The notes under the pieces were generated by a model. It was not told where the DNA came from, did not search any database, and saw only the letters and a list, made by a program, of their open reading frames with translations. Positions 16,535 through 24,871 of a DNA stretch of 64,000 bases are shown one piece after another. Position numbers and translations under genes: made by a program. Source of the stretch: Acutalibacter sp. 1XD8-33 (lineage in GTDB: Bacteria > Bacillota > Clostridia > Oscillospirales > Acutalibacteraceae); contig NZ_RAZF01000003.1 in NCBI RefSeq assembly GCF_003612555.1, positions 124,001 through 188,000 of the forward strand. Direction: 5' to 3'. Positions within the stretch are counted from its first letter, which is position 1; each line of letters begins with the position of its first letter.

Positions 16535-17382
16535 GAATTGGTGAGCTGAATAAACAACTTTTGCAGGTCCATGGGGCCAAACTCCAGGTCTTTGGCAGCC
16601 TCTCCGTCTTTTTCCGGGACGCCCTGCACATAGGCGGTGCGCAGGCCACCCAGAACATCCACGCCCAGCACGTTTTTGCCCTGGATATAAGCCTCTACGG
16701 CCGCTGCCCCGCCGGAGACGGTATAGCCCCCGGCCAGCAGGGTTTCCCGAGACTCCTGCCGCAGGATTTCGCCGTCCTTGATGATTACCACGTCTTCCAC
16801 CAGGTTCGCCACCTCTTCGATCAGGTGCGTGGAGAGCACCACGGTAAAGGGAGTTTCCGCGTATTTTTCCAGCAGGCGCTTGTAAAAGAGCTCCCGATGG
16901 TTGGCGTCCAGACCCAGCACAGGCTCATCCAGCAGCACATAGGGGACGTTCACCGACAAGGCCAGGATCAGCTTGAAGATGGAGCGGTATCCTGTAGACA
17001 GTCCGGAAATTTTTGATTTGGGAGCCAGCCCGAAGTCCGCCAGCAGCTTCTCCGCATACTCCCTGTCAAAGCCGGGGTAAAAGGCCTTTGCCCAGCGAAA
17101 AGCGCCGTTGACCCGCATCCCGTCCGGATGTAAAGCGGTCTCGCTCATCAGAAAGATCTTGGACTGGGCCCGGTCGTTTTCCAGAGCGTTTTCGCCGTCT
17201 ACCAGTACCGCCCCCTCGTCGGGGAAAATGCGGTTTGTCAGGATATTCAGCAGGGTAGATTTCCCCGCGCCGTTGCGGCCCAGCAGGCCGTAGATCCGAT
17301 TCTCCCCGAACACGGCATTGACCCCTTTCAAGGCCCGCACCTGCCCGAAATCTTTGGAAATGTTCTGCATCTGTATCGCCAT
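16531..17382 (-). CDS. ABC transporter ATP-binding protein (YtrB-like)
   Basis: 283 residues. Walker A GLLGRNGAGKST, Walker B YVLLDEP, His in STHL. The signature is the divergent LSTGYRS in place of LSGGQ, as usual for YtrB/YhcH-type ATPases controlled by GntR regulators. The last 60 residues form an extra C-terminal domain typical of this group. Start 17382 lies 4 bases after the gntR stop. Its TAA stop coincides with the end of element G. Pairs with the permease downstream. Confidence 0.92.
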   Translation of the reverse strand: MAIQMQNISKDFGQVRALKGVNAVFGENRIYGLLGRNGAGKSTLLNILTNRIFPDEGAVLVDGENALENDRAQSKIFLMSETALHPDGMRVNGAFRWAKAFYPGFDREYAEKLLADFGLAPKSKISGLSTGYRSIFKLILALSVNVPYVLLDEPVLGLDANHRELFYKRLLEKYAETPFTVVLSTHLIEEVANLVEDVVIIKDGEILRQESRETLLAGGYTVSGGAAAVEAYIQGKNVLGVDVLGGLRTAYVQGVPEKDGEAAKDLEFGPMDLQKLFIQLTNS

Positions 17383-17386
17383 TCTC

Positions 17387-17773
17387 TTATCTTCCTTTCT
17401 CGATACCGTCAAATTCCCGCGCTACCATGTCCAGCAGCTCCTGCCGGGGAATGCCCAGCCGCTTGGCCTCTGCCGCCATGGCGGCCACAAAGCGGCTGGA
17501 GAACTCTCCTCGGCGCTTCTTTTGCAACAAAGCCCTGGCCCCTTCCGCCACAAACATGCCTACGCCCCGCTTCTTATAGGCCGCGCCCTGGTCCACCAAC
17601 AGGTTGATGCCCTTCAGGGCCGTGGCGGGGTTAATGGTGTACTGCACGGAGAGCTCCGTGATGGACGGAAGCTGTCCCCCCTCCGGCAAAGCGCCGGACA
17701 GTACCGCGTCCTCCAGGCTCTCGGCGATTTGCAGGAAAATGGGCTTTTCTCCGCTTAGATCCAGCTTTTGCAT
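17387..17773 (-). CDS. GntR family transcriptional regulator, YtrA subfamily
   Basis: 128 residues, the short YtrA type: an N-terminal winged helix (PIFLQIAESLEDAVLSGALP, LPSITELSVQYTINPATALKG) and a short C-terminal helical dimerisation part, without an effector-binding domain. Regulates its own ABC operon in known cases, in response to envelope stress. Start at 17773 with a strong AAAGGGGG upstream. A matching inverted repeat lies just downstream of the promoter. Confidence 0.92.
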   Translation of the reverse strand: MQKLDLSGEKPIFLQIAESLEDAVLSGALPEGGQLPSITELSVQYTINPATALKGINLLVDQGAAYKKRGVGMFVAEGARALLQKKRRGEFSSRFVAAMAAEAKRLGIPRQELLDMVAREFDGIEKGR

Positions 17774-17794
17774 GTGTACCCCCTTTCTGAATCG

Positions 17795-17816
17795 GTTAAC
17801 TACTCAAGTAACTAAC
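17795..17816. promoter_or_regulatory. Candidate YtrA/GntR operator
   Basis: Imperfect palindrome GTTAACTACT-CAAGTAACTAAC in the short leader between the -10 box and the gntR start, where bound repressor would block transcription. Confidence 0.5.
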
Positions 17817-17825
17817 TATGCGACT

Positions 17826-17854
17826 AGTATACCACTGCTCCCGACACTTGTCAA
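17826..17854 (-). promoter_or_regulatory. Sigma-A promoter of the gntR-ABC operon
   Basis: Minus strand TTGACA (17849-17854), 17 bp, TATACT (17826-17831). Near-consensus. Confidence 0.85.
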
Positions 17855-17993
17855 GGGGAATGGAAAAATATTTCAAATTTATTTCCACGCTTCTTGCCGG
17901 GGGCGGGACCCAGGCAAGAAGCGCGCCCACCAGACCGCCGAAAAAGCCAAAGGGCCTGCCGCCCGCATTCACAGGCAGCAAACCCTTTTCGTT

Positions 17994-18086
17994 TATAGTA
18001 AACGCACTGGGCGGCTGAGGATCTCGTGGCCTCCCCCACCTGGTTCAAAAGAGCTGGAATCCCTCTTTTGAACCGCGTTAACTATA
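17994..18086. repeat. Family B element (B4)
   Basis: Ends TATAGTAAACGCACTGGGCG and GAACCGCGTTAACTATA, with the TTCAAAAGAG/CTCTTTTGAA palindrome and the GGCGGCTGAG middle but without the AAAATCGGTA hairpin. 93 bp, opposite orientation to the copy at 12478. Confidence 0.8.
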
Positions 18087-18094
18087 GTTTCGAT

Positions 18095-18279
18095 TTAGAA
18101 CCTGTATTCATAGCCGAAAATGCTGGCAAGGCGAGGATTTTTCGTGCCAATCCAGGCAAATTCGCAGAGTTGCTTGCAACTCTTAGGTATCACTTGCCGT
18201 ATGGCAAGCGGATTTAACGACGAGCGACACGAAAAAGACCGCTTTGGCAGTGTTTGCAGGCTGTGAATACAGGTTCTTA
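18095..18279. repeat. Family E element with about 20 bp terminal inverted repeats
   Basis: TTAGAACCTGTATTCATAGC at the left; the right end read inverted is TAAGAACCTGTATTCACAGC. Direct TTA on both flanks. The right TTA (18277-18279) is the stop codon of the adjacent membrane pseudogene. About 185 bp with an internal CACTTGCCGTATGGCAAG palindrome. The ends resemble those of IS5-type insertion sequences, which is an impression only. Confidence 0.8.
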
Positions 18280-18763
18280 CTTTTGGAACCGCTGCGAGAG
18301 GATGTCTCTCCTGTGCCTGAAATGAATTCCAATATGACCCACGCCCAGCACCGCCGCTGCCAGAACCATCCAGACCACCCGGCCATAGATCCCCAGAAGC
18401 AGAAACGCCACTACCGGCAACACCGCCCCCGGCACTGGTATCCCCAGAAAGGAGCCGTAGAAGTCCTCCAGCCTTCGGGGACTGCGGAAGTACCGCCCCC
18501 ACCACAGCTCATACAGCAGCATCAGCAGGACAGAACCGGCCAGCCACAAGCTCCAAGCAGACCAGGGCTTGAGGTTAAAGTCTCGGAAAAATCAGAGCGC
18601 AGCAGGTAGTCCCCGCCTCCCCGATCCGCTCCACAGCCTGAAGGAAAGGGCTTTCGCCCTGGGCGGAGTAGCCCTCCGGCTTGGCGCGCGTCCAGAAAAG
18701 GTTCGGGGCGAAGAGCATCAGAAGATAGACCAGCCCCACATAGGAAAATCCCAGGTTCCCCAT
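18277..18763 (-). pseudogene. Small integral membrane protein gene split by a one-base frameshift
   Basis: The first part (18763 to about 18585, starting MGNLGFSYVGLVYLLMLF) and the second part (from about 18590 to 18277, with LLYELWWGRYFRS and FLGIPVPGAVLPVVAFLLLG) are consecutive pieces of one conserved membrane protein of about 160 residues. Reading breaks at a run of five A (18587-18591; five T on the coding strand). Removing one base joins the frames as ALIF-RDFNLKPW. Either a true pseudogene, a slippage site, or a sequencing error in the homopolymer. Stop codon lies in element E. Confidence 0.8.
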
Positions 18764-18766
18764 GGC

Positions 18767-20392
18767 CTACTTGAAATAGAGGGCATTGTTCAGAGCCCGG
18801 TCTGTGGGCCCGTAAAGCCACTGGCCGTTTACGTACAGGTTGGTGGACCCGCCGCCGTCCAGGTTCACGGCGCTCTGGCAGCCCATGACGGCCATGATGC
18901 CGGAGAGCTCCGGCAGGCTGGCATAGGCGGTGAGGATCAGCAGGGAGCCGTCGTACCGCACGCCGATGCACACCCGGCGGGCCTGGGATTCGCCCCCGAT
19001 CCCGCCCAGGCCCTCCGCCGCGTAGGTGGAGGCGTTGCCATAGGGCCGGCCGTTTTCCACGATCTTGGGCCCCGCCGCAATGGACAGCTCCACATCCTGG
19101 GTGCTGGAGCCCGTGTACTCTGTCTCAAACCGCAGATACGCTCCGGGAGTGGCGGCCTGAATGAAGCTATCGTCCGCCCGGGGACCCCGCTGGGCCAGGA
19201 CATAGCCGTCCTTGGGAATGGACACGTCTTGGTTCTGACAGAGGGCGGTCACGCGGCCGGAGCCGTCCACCACGGCGGCGTATCTGGCCTGGAAGCCCAG
19301 GCTGCCCCCCCAGTCGCTGGTGAAGATCAGCCGGGTGCCGTCCTTGGGGTCATAGGGGAAGCGGTTGGCGCCCACGTCCTTGACGGTGAGCTCCCGGCCG
19401 TCTGCGGCGGATACCGTGGCGGAGATGTTGGTCCTGTAATTCTCCACGGAGAACCGGCCGGAGGAATCCATGACAATGGCAGACTTGGCCGGGGAGAACT
19501 GGTTGTACACGGTGATCGGACGGCCCTCATGGATGATGGTGCCGTAGGCGTCGTAGGAGCCGAACTCGAAGAAGCCCCCGTTCACGGCGATTTTGGCCCC
19601 CACGCGGCTGAAGAGGGACTTGGCCTGCTCCGCGCCCCGGACCCTGTCATTGCCCAGAGCGACCCCTGCCGTGAACTGGCCGGGGTCAAACTCTACCGCA
19701 GCAATAGGCATGCCGTTCAGGCGCTTTCGAATAATCTTGTAGCCCGCCGACTGGGCTGTCTGCAAAAAGCGGGAGTACAGCACGGCCGCCTCGCTGCGCT
19801 TCGCCACGCCCTTGGGCCGGAAGGTCATGTCGCCGTAGCCATCGATCACCCCCGCCCGCTGGCATTTGGTCACGCTGTCCACCGCATAGCTGGAAATAGA
19901 GCGGTAGTCCAGAAACAGCTTGGGGCCGTTGATGGCGGGCAGGTCCAGGCCTGTGGCCTTGGCGTATTTTACCACCATCACCGCCATGTCCTGGCGGGTC
20001 AGCTGCTTCTCCGGTTCGAATTTCCCGCCGCCAACGCCTCCTGCCACGCCGGCCTCGCTGGCCCAGTTCACATAGCGGTTGGCCCAGTGCTTCTGGGGCA
20101 CGTCAGAAAAAATCCCCCGGTAGGTATACTGGCCCAGCTCCCCTTCGCTGAGAGCGGTTCTCGCCAGCATGGTGACGAACTCCCCTCTGGTTAGTGTGCC
20201 GTTGGGCTTGAAGGTATTTGTTCCTTTGCCGTTCATGATGCCCCGGTCCACCATCTCCTGCACGGCGGAGGCGTACCAGCTTCCTGCGGACACATCGGAA
20301 AACCTCGCGGCCCCGGCATAGGCCGGAGCCAGGGCGCACAGCAGCGCTGCCGTCAAAAATAACGCCAGGCACTGGCAGAGTCTTTTTTTCAT
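18767..20392 (-). CDS. SLH-domain, secreted phosphodiester glycosidase family protein
   Basis: 541 residues. Signal peptide (MKKRLCQCLALFLTAALLCA, cleavage near AYA-GA), then three S-layer homology repeats to about residue 205 (FSDVSAGSWYASAVQEM; FSDVPQKHWANRYV; a more divergent third), then a NAGPA-type phosphodiester glycosidase domain with IAVNGGFFEF near residue 275 and the diagnostic NLDGGGST near the end. Predicted to be held on the cell wall through SLH binding and to act on phosphodiester-linked sugars in wall polymers. Start 20392 follows GGGGAGA. Confidence 0.9.
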   Translation of the reverse strand: MKKRLCQCLALFLTAALLCALAPAYAGAARFSDVSAGSWYASAVQEMVDRGIMNGKGTNTFKPNGTLTRGEFVTMLARTALSEGELGQYTYRGIFSDVPQKHWANRYVNWASEAGVAGGVGGGKFEPEKQLTRQDMAVMVVKYAKATGLDLPAINGPKLFLDYRSISSYAVDSVTKCQRAGVIDGYGDMTFRPKGVAKRSEAAVLYSRFLQTAQSAGYKIIRKRLNGMPIAAVEFDPGQFTAGVALGNDRVRGAEQAKSLFSRVGAKIAVNGGFFEFGSYDAYGTIIHEGRPITVYNQFSPAKSAIVMDSSGRFSVENYRTNISATVSAADGRELTVKDVGANRFPYDPKDGTRLIFTSDWGGSLGFQARYAAVVDGSGRVTALCQNQDVSIPKDGYVLAQRGPRADDSFIQAATPGAYLRFETEYTGSSTQDVELSIAAGPKIVENGRPYGNASTYAAEGLGGIGGESQARRVCIGVRYDGSLLILTAYASLPELSGIMAVMGCQSAVNLDGGGSTNLYVNGQWLYGPTDRALNNALYFK

Positions 20393-20459
20393 ATACAATC
20401 TCCCCTTTCCCCTTCTAGAGTCTGTCTTAAGACCTGCGGTCAGCGGGCCTTTTCAGGTC

Positions 20460-20476
20460 TATAGTTATTAACTATA
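20460..20476. repeat. Minimal family B-like palindrome (B5)
   Basis: TATAGTTATTAACTATA: a nearly perfect 17 bp palindrome with the family B ends only, in the leader of the SLH gene. Could also be chance or an operator. Confidence 0.4.
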
Positions 20477-20528
20477 AGACCGCGTCCAATTTCCTTGAAA
20501 AAAGCATTTCTGTGGAAATATAAATTCT

Positions 20529-20557
20529 ATTGTAGCATATTCTGCAAAAAATGTCTA
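20529..20557 (-). promoter_or_regulatory. Candidate promoter of the SLH glycosidase gene
   Basis: Minus strand TAGACA (20552-20557), 17 bp, TACAAT (20529-20534), about 140 bases before the start. The rest of 20393-20704 holds only B5 and the divergent promoter. Confidence 0.55.
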
Positions 20558-20621
20558 CTATCCTATAAAAATGTAAAAACTTGCCAGGAATGGCCGCTGA
20601 AAAAGGGTTCAAGAAAAAGAT

Positions 20622-20650
20622 TTGCATTTTCTGAGGTTTTCTTGTAATAT
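20622..20650 (+). promoter_or_regulatory. Candidate promoter of the zinc-ribbon membrane protein gene
   Basis: TTGCAT (20622-20627), 17 bp, TAATAT (20645-20650); an overlapping TATAAT lies at 20650-20655. Confidence 0.5.
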
Positions 20651-20704
20651 ATAATACGTGGGCTAGTTTTCGCCACGCTATCAATGATTATGGAGGGTCT
20701 TATT

Positions 20705-21724
20705 ATGATTTGTCCCAACTGCGGCCGGAATATCCCCGACGGCACCGTCTGTCCCTGCACGCTGGAAGCGCCGCCGCCCCTGCTCTCTGACAACCCGGCG
20801 GTGAACGTGGTGAAAACCATCGGTTCCTCTCCCCTCTTCCTGACCATGGCCATTCTGTTCTCCGCCTCTGCCCTGCTCACGGTATTCTCCTCTATGGGCT
20901 TGAGCGACGCGCTCTCCAACATTTACTACTATGCCTATGCCTATGGCCTGTACGATTACATAGATTCCATTGCCAACATGCTGGATATGATCCGTGCCAC
21001 ATCCGTAGCCAACGCTATCATCGGCTCCATCCCGGCCATCCTGCTGGCGGTTGCCATGTGGATCCACTTTGTCACCTGCCGCAATCGCATGTCCGGCAAC
21101 ATCTCCACCGCCGGGCTCACCATCTGCAAGGTATTCCGGTACATTTATATGGTCGCTCTCTGCCTGTGCGCCTTTCTGGTCCTGGCTGGCATTGCCCTGG
21201 TGCTGATCGTTGTTTTATCGGAAGGTGTTCCTCCCATGGCCTTTGCCGGCAGCGAGGATGAGGTGCTCCTCTCCATTATCGTCATCATGGCGATTGTGAC
21301 CTTGGTGTGCATCTTTGCTTTCGTGCTGGGGATTACCTATCAGGCCAGCCTGATCCGCATGATCAACCGCACCAAAACCGTGGCACAGTCCGGCATGGCC
21401 GATGACCGGGTCTCCAGCTATCTGGTGGGCATGACCTATTTTGTGGCGGTGTGCACGCTGATCTCCGGGGTTTTCGCGCTGTTCACCGCCCCTATCAGTG
21501 CTGTGGGCACTCTCTGCCAGGGGTCTGCCCTGATCCTCGCCGCCGTGCTCCTGGGCCGCTACCGTACCGCCATGAACCAGGTTCTGTTCCCGCCGGTGCA
21601 ACCTGCCGTGCCGCCCATGTACGCGGACCTGTTCCCCGGCCAGCAGCCTCAGCAGGCTGGTCCCGACGGGCAGCCCGTTCCCCAGGATCCGGCGGACGGC
21701 TTCCAGCAGCCTCCCCAGCAATAA
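20705..21724 (+). CDS. Zinc-ribbon integral membrane protein of unknown function
   Basis: 339 residues from the ATG at 20705 (GGAGGG upstream). Opens with a zinc ribbon, MICPNCGRNIPDGTVCPC, then about six membrane helices between residues 45 and 290, and a Pro/Gln-rich C-terminal tail (QQPQQAGPDGQPVPQ) of about 40 residues that is probably disordered. Such zinc-ribbon plus membrane proteins are common in gut Clostridia and lack a known role. Followed 8 bases later by a Nudix gene. Confidence 0.8.
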   Translation: MICPNCGRNIPDGTVCPCTLEAPPPLLSDNPAVNVVKTIGSSPLFLTMAILFSASALLTVFSSMGLSDALSNIYYYAYAYGLYDYIDSIANMLDMIRATSVANAIIGSIPAILLAVAMWIHFVTCRNRMSGNISTAGLTICKVFRYIYMVALCLCAFLVLAGIALVLIVVLSEGVPPMAFAGSEDEVLLSIIVIMAIVTLVCIFAFVLGITYQASLIRMINRTKTVAQSGMADDRVSSYLVGMTYFVAVCTLISGVFALFTAPISAVGTLCQGSALILAAVLLGRYRTAMNQVLFPPVQPAVPPMYADLFPGQQPQQAGPDGQPVPQDPADGFQQPPQQ

Positions 21725-21732
21725 GCAGCCCT

Positions 21733-22236
21733 ATGGTAGAGATTTGTTTGCAGGCGGAGGGCTTGCCTGAAAAGGGAAGCGTGTTCCGCCGCAGGGCGGC
21801 CCGGGGAATTGTGGTTAAAGAGGGAGAACTCTTGCTGATTCACACAGGCGCGGGGGATTATAAATTTCCCGGAGGGGGCGTGGAATCGGGCGAAACCCTG
21901 GAGCAGGCCCTGGCCCGGGAAATGCTGGAGGAAACCGGCTATCCGGTCCTGGAAACAGGGGAAATTCTGGCTCTGGCCCACGAGCGCCGAGCCGGGCGGA
22001 CCGCGGATATTCTGGAGATGGACTCCTACTATTTCCTGTGCCGCCTGGGCCAAGAGCAGGTGCCCCTTCATCTGGACGAATACGAGGAAGCGGAGCATTT
22101 CCGCCCGGTGTGGGTTTCTCTGGAGGAAGCTCTGGCTGCCAACCGCGCCCTGCTGGAAGGAAAATCCATTCCCTGGCTGGACCGGGAGGTCCGGGTGATG
22201 GATGCTTTGTGGGAAGTTGATTTTTCATACTTTTGA
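21733..22236 (+). CDS. Nudix hydrolase
   Basis: 167 residues. Nudix box GGGVESGETLEQALAREM followed by LEETGY (Mg-binding Glu cluster), so it hydrolyses a nucleoside diphosphate linked to another group; substrate not predictable. The start at 21733 has no good ribosome site and may be coupled to the upstream gene, so the true start is uncertain. The stop TGA lies in CATACTTTTGAGAG, which resembles an end of family C, and family A copy A2 begins 8 bases later. Confidence 0.85.
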   Translation: MVEICLQAEGLPEKGSVFRRRAARGIVVKEGELLLIHTGAGDYKFPGGGVESGETLEQALAREMLEETGYPVLETGEILALAHERRAGRTADILEMDSYYFLCRLGQEQVPLHLDEYEEAEHFRPVWVSLEEALAANRALLEGKSIPWLDREVRVMDALWEVDFSYF

Positions 22237-22243
22237 GAGATTG

Positions 22244-22394
22244 TTAGAAGCTGTACCGATAGGATTTCTATTTTGGTTTTCGAGCAAATTCAGTGGAGAG
22301 CAGCAATCTGGCGATTGGCGAGTTTTCACAACACCGCTTCCCGGCTGAATTTGCCGGAAAGGAGAATGCAAACGCCTATTGGTACGGCTTCTTA
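22244..22394. repeat. Family A element, simple form (A2)
   Basis: 151 bp. Ends TTAGAAGCTGTACCGATAGG and (inverted) TAAGAAGCCGTACCAATAGG, flanked by TTA. Interior CAAATTCAG...CTGAATTTG can extend the pairing to a long imperfect hairpin. No coding capacity. Confidence 0.85.
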
Positions 22395-22422
22395 CGGAAC
22401 AGCTTAAATCAAGGAGGAAATT

Positions 22423-24351
22423 ATGCGGAGCAAAGGCTTGCCGGTAACGGCGTTTAAAGAGGGCCGGGGATTTCTGGCCCAGCGGCAGAAACTGGTGCGG
22501 GAAACCGTGCTGCCCTATCAGTACAGCATTTTAAATGATCAGCTGTCCGGGGTGGAAAAGAGCCACGCCATCCAGAACCTGCGGCTGGCGGCCCAAAAGG
22601 TGGCCGGGGAGGAGGTCCAGGGCGAGTACTATGGTATGGTGTTCCAGGACAGCGATCTGGCCAAGTGGATGGAGGCCGCGGCCTACTCTCTGGCAGAGCG
22701 GGAGAACCCGGAGCTGGAGGCCCGGCTGGAAGAAGTGATCGGCCTGCTGGAGAAGGCCCAGCATCCGGATGGCTACCTGAATTCCTATTTTACCGTGAAG
22801 GAGCCGGACAAGCGCTGGACGAACCTTCAGGAGGCCCACGAGCTCTACTGCGCTGGGCACTTGATGGAGGCCGCCTGCGCCCATTACGAGGCCACGGGGA
22901 AGGACCGCTTTCTGCGGATCATGGAGCGGAACGCGGACTGCATCTACCAGCATTTCATGGAGGAATGCCCCCGGGGCTACTCCGGCCACCCGGAAATCGA
23001 GCTGGCCCTGATGCGCCTCTACCGCGCCAGCGGCAACGAGAAATACAAAGAGCTGGCCCTGCATTTTGTAGATGTGCGCGGCCAAGAGCCCCACTATTTT
23101 GAGGAAGAGAAGAAAAGGCGGGATTGGATTCTCTGGCAGAGGCCCGAGGAGCCCGTGGAAAAGGAGTACACCCAGAGCGCGAAGCCCGTCCGGGAGCAGA
23201 AAGACGCGGTGGGACACGCGGTACGGGCGGTCTATCTCTACACCGCCATGGCGGACCTGGCCCGGGAAACCGGGGATCCTACCCTGAAAGCCGCCTGCGA
23301 GACGTTGTGGGAGAGCATCACCCAGCGGCGGATGTACGTTACCGGGGGCATCGGCTCCACGGTGCTGGGAGAGGCCTTCACCGTGGACTACGATCTGCCC
23401 AACGACACGGTATACGCGGAGACCTGCGCCTCCATCGGCTTGATCTTCTTTGCCCGAAAAATGCTGGAGCTGAATCCTCTGGGCCAACACGGCGACGTGA
23501 TGGAGCTGGCCCTCTATAATACGGTTCTGGCGGGAATGGCCCTGGACGGCAAGCGCTTTTTCTATGTGAACCCCTTGGAGGTTGCCCCGGGTATTTCCGG
23601 CGAAGCGGCCACCCAGCGCCATGACCTGCCCCAGCGTCCCCAATGGTACGCCTGTGCCTGCTGCCCGCCCAATGTGGCCCGACTGCTGGCCTCCATTGGC
23701 AGCTACGCCTATTCCGCCGGAGAGGACGCCCTTTTGATCCATCTCTACCTGGACGGCCATGTGGATACTCCCTTCGGCTGGGGGCTGGACTGCGTAACGG
23801 GCTACCCCAACAACGGCAAGGTCACCTATACCTTTACCGGTGGAGCCAGGGAGACGGTGGCCCTGCGAATTCCCGCCTGGAGCGGCAACACTGTGCTGAA
23901 ACATAACGGCAAAACGGTGGACCTGGCTTCCGTGCTCCGGGACGGCTACGCCTGGCTCTCCGGCGGCTTCCAGGAAGGAGACATCCTGGAACTGGAACTA
24001 GACATGACCCCCCGGAAGGTCTACGCGTCCACCAGGATTCCGGCGGATACGGGCAAGGCGGCGGTGATGCGGGGGCCCCTGGTGTACTGCGCCGAAGGCG
24101 TGGACAATGACGGCGATGTGTTCTCCCTGTCTCTGGACCAAAACGGCGGGCTCAGCGCCGGGGCTTTCCAGCCGGAGTTCTTGGGCGGCGTGGTCCCCGT
24201 GGCGGCGGAGGGCTGGCGGACCCAGCCGGCAGAAGGGCTCTATACCAGCCAAAAACCCCGGCGGGAGAGAGGGGAAATCCGTCTGATCCCCTATTACGCC
24301 TGGGGCAATCGCGGACTGAACCAGATGCGGGTCTGGCTGCCGGAAAACTAA
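22423..24351 (+). CDS. GH127 beta-L-arabinofuranosidase
   Basis: 642 residues, glycoside hydrolase family 127. Releases beta-L-arabinofuranose from plant cell-wall glycoproteins such as extensin. Cytoplasmic (no signal peptide). The Zn/Cys catalytic site known from Bifidobacterium HypBA1 is present: YAETC (E333, C335) and ACACCPPN (C413, C414), so the enzyme should be active. (alpha/alpha)6 barrel to about residue 430, then beta-sandwich domains. Start with GGAGG 5 bases upstream. Stands alone between repeats; no transporter or other glycosidase nearby. Confidence 0.93.
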   Translation: MRSKGLPVTAFKEGRGFLAQRQKLVRETVLPYQYSILNDQLSGVEKSHAIQNLRLAAQKVAGEEVQGEYYGMVFQDSDLAKWMEAAAYSLAERENPELEARLEEVIGLLEKAQHPDGYLNSYFTVKEPDKRWTNLQEAHELYCAGHLMEAACAHYEATGKDRFLRIMERNADCIYQHFMEECPRGYSGHPEIELALMRLYRASGNEKYKELALHFVDVRGQEPHYFEEEKKRRDWILWQRPEEPVEKEYTQSAKPVREQKDAVGHAVRAVYLYTAMADLARETGDPTLKAACETLWESITQRRMYVTGGIGSTVLGEAFTVDYDLPNDTVYAETCASIGLIFFARKMLELNPLGQHGDVMELALYNTVLAGMALDGKRFFYVNPLEVAPGISGEAATQRHDLPQRPQWYACACCPPNVARLLASIGSYAYSAGEDALLIHLYLDGHVDTPFGWGLDCVTGYPNNGKVTYTFTGGARETVALRIPAWSGNTVLKHNGKTVDLASVLRDGYAWLSGGFQEGDILELELDMTPRKVYASTRIPADTGKAAVMRGPLVYCAEGVDNDGDVFSLSLDQNGGLSAGAFQPEFLGGVVPVAAEGWRTQPAEGLYTSQKPRRERGEIRLIPYYAWGNRGLNQMRVWLPEN

Positions 24352-24584
24352 GAATTTATCCCGAAATGATCCGCGCACAGCTTGCCAGCGGATTTTCCGC
24401 CATAACCAGTCGGTTTTCCTTGCCAATCGCGGGATTGACGGCGCTCAATCTACCGGTTCTGACGAAACATCTCCTTGACAATCTGCACACGCCTAAGCTC
24501 TAAGCGCTTGTACCAAGGGAGCTTACACTTGGCTTTTCGGAACATTCCTGTGGCCAGGTCCTCCTAAAAGCCTGGAGTCTGTTT
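24352..24584. other. Intergenic stretch with no recognised element
   Basis: Between GH127 and copy A3. Contains short inverted pieces (CCTAAGCTCTAAGC; CCAGGTCCTCCTAAAAGCCTGG) and a GCCAATCGCGGGATTGACG segment loosely like parts of families A and G, possibly a decayed copy. No gene seen. Confidence 0.4.
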
Positions 24585-24705
24585 TAAGAAGCCGTACCAA
24601 TAGGCGTTTGTATTCCCCTTTCCGGCAAATTCAGCCGGGGAGTGGCGTTATAAAAACTTGCCAATCGCCAGATTGCTTCTCCCCACTGAATTTGCTCGAA
24701 AAGCG

Positions 24706-24756
24706 TATACTTTTTGAGAGATCGTGTGCGCAGCCACTTGTCTCTCAGAAAGTATA
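24706..24756. repeat. Family C element (C2)
   Basis: TATACTTTTTGAGAGA to TCTCTCAGAAAGTATA, 51 bp, inverted relative to C1 and again joined to a B element through a shared TATA. Confidence 0.75.
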
Positions 24757-24809
24757 GTTAACGCAGTTCAAAAGAGGTAATATATCGATTTTCAAGTGTG
24801 TTTACTACA
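24753..24809. repeat. Family B element, short form (B6)
   Basis: TATAGTTAACGCAGTTCAAA to AAGTGTGTTTACTACA; matches B2 in layout. Confidence 0.7.
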
Positions 24810-24871
24810 ATACAAATCCTATCGGTACAGCTTCTAAAAGTAAAGAAAGCTGCGGGAAAAGAGGAAGAAGT

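Larger units (their letters stand above)
24585..24837. repeat. Family A element with nested C and B (copy A3, inverted relative to A1)
   Basis: Reverse-complement arrangement of A1: TAAGAAGCCGTACCAATAGG at the left, ATCGGTACAGCTTCTAA at the right, flanked by TAA. Contains C2 (24706-24756) and B6 (24753-24809) at the corresponding internal position. Ends 35 bases before rluB. Confidence 0.85.

Noticed and set aside
18569-20194. Plus-strand open frame of 541 codons
   Set aside because: Antisense shadow of the SLH glycosidase gene, which has clear domains.
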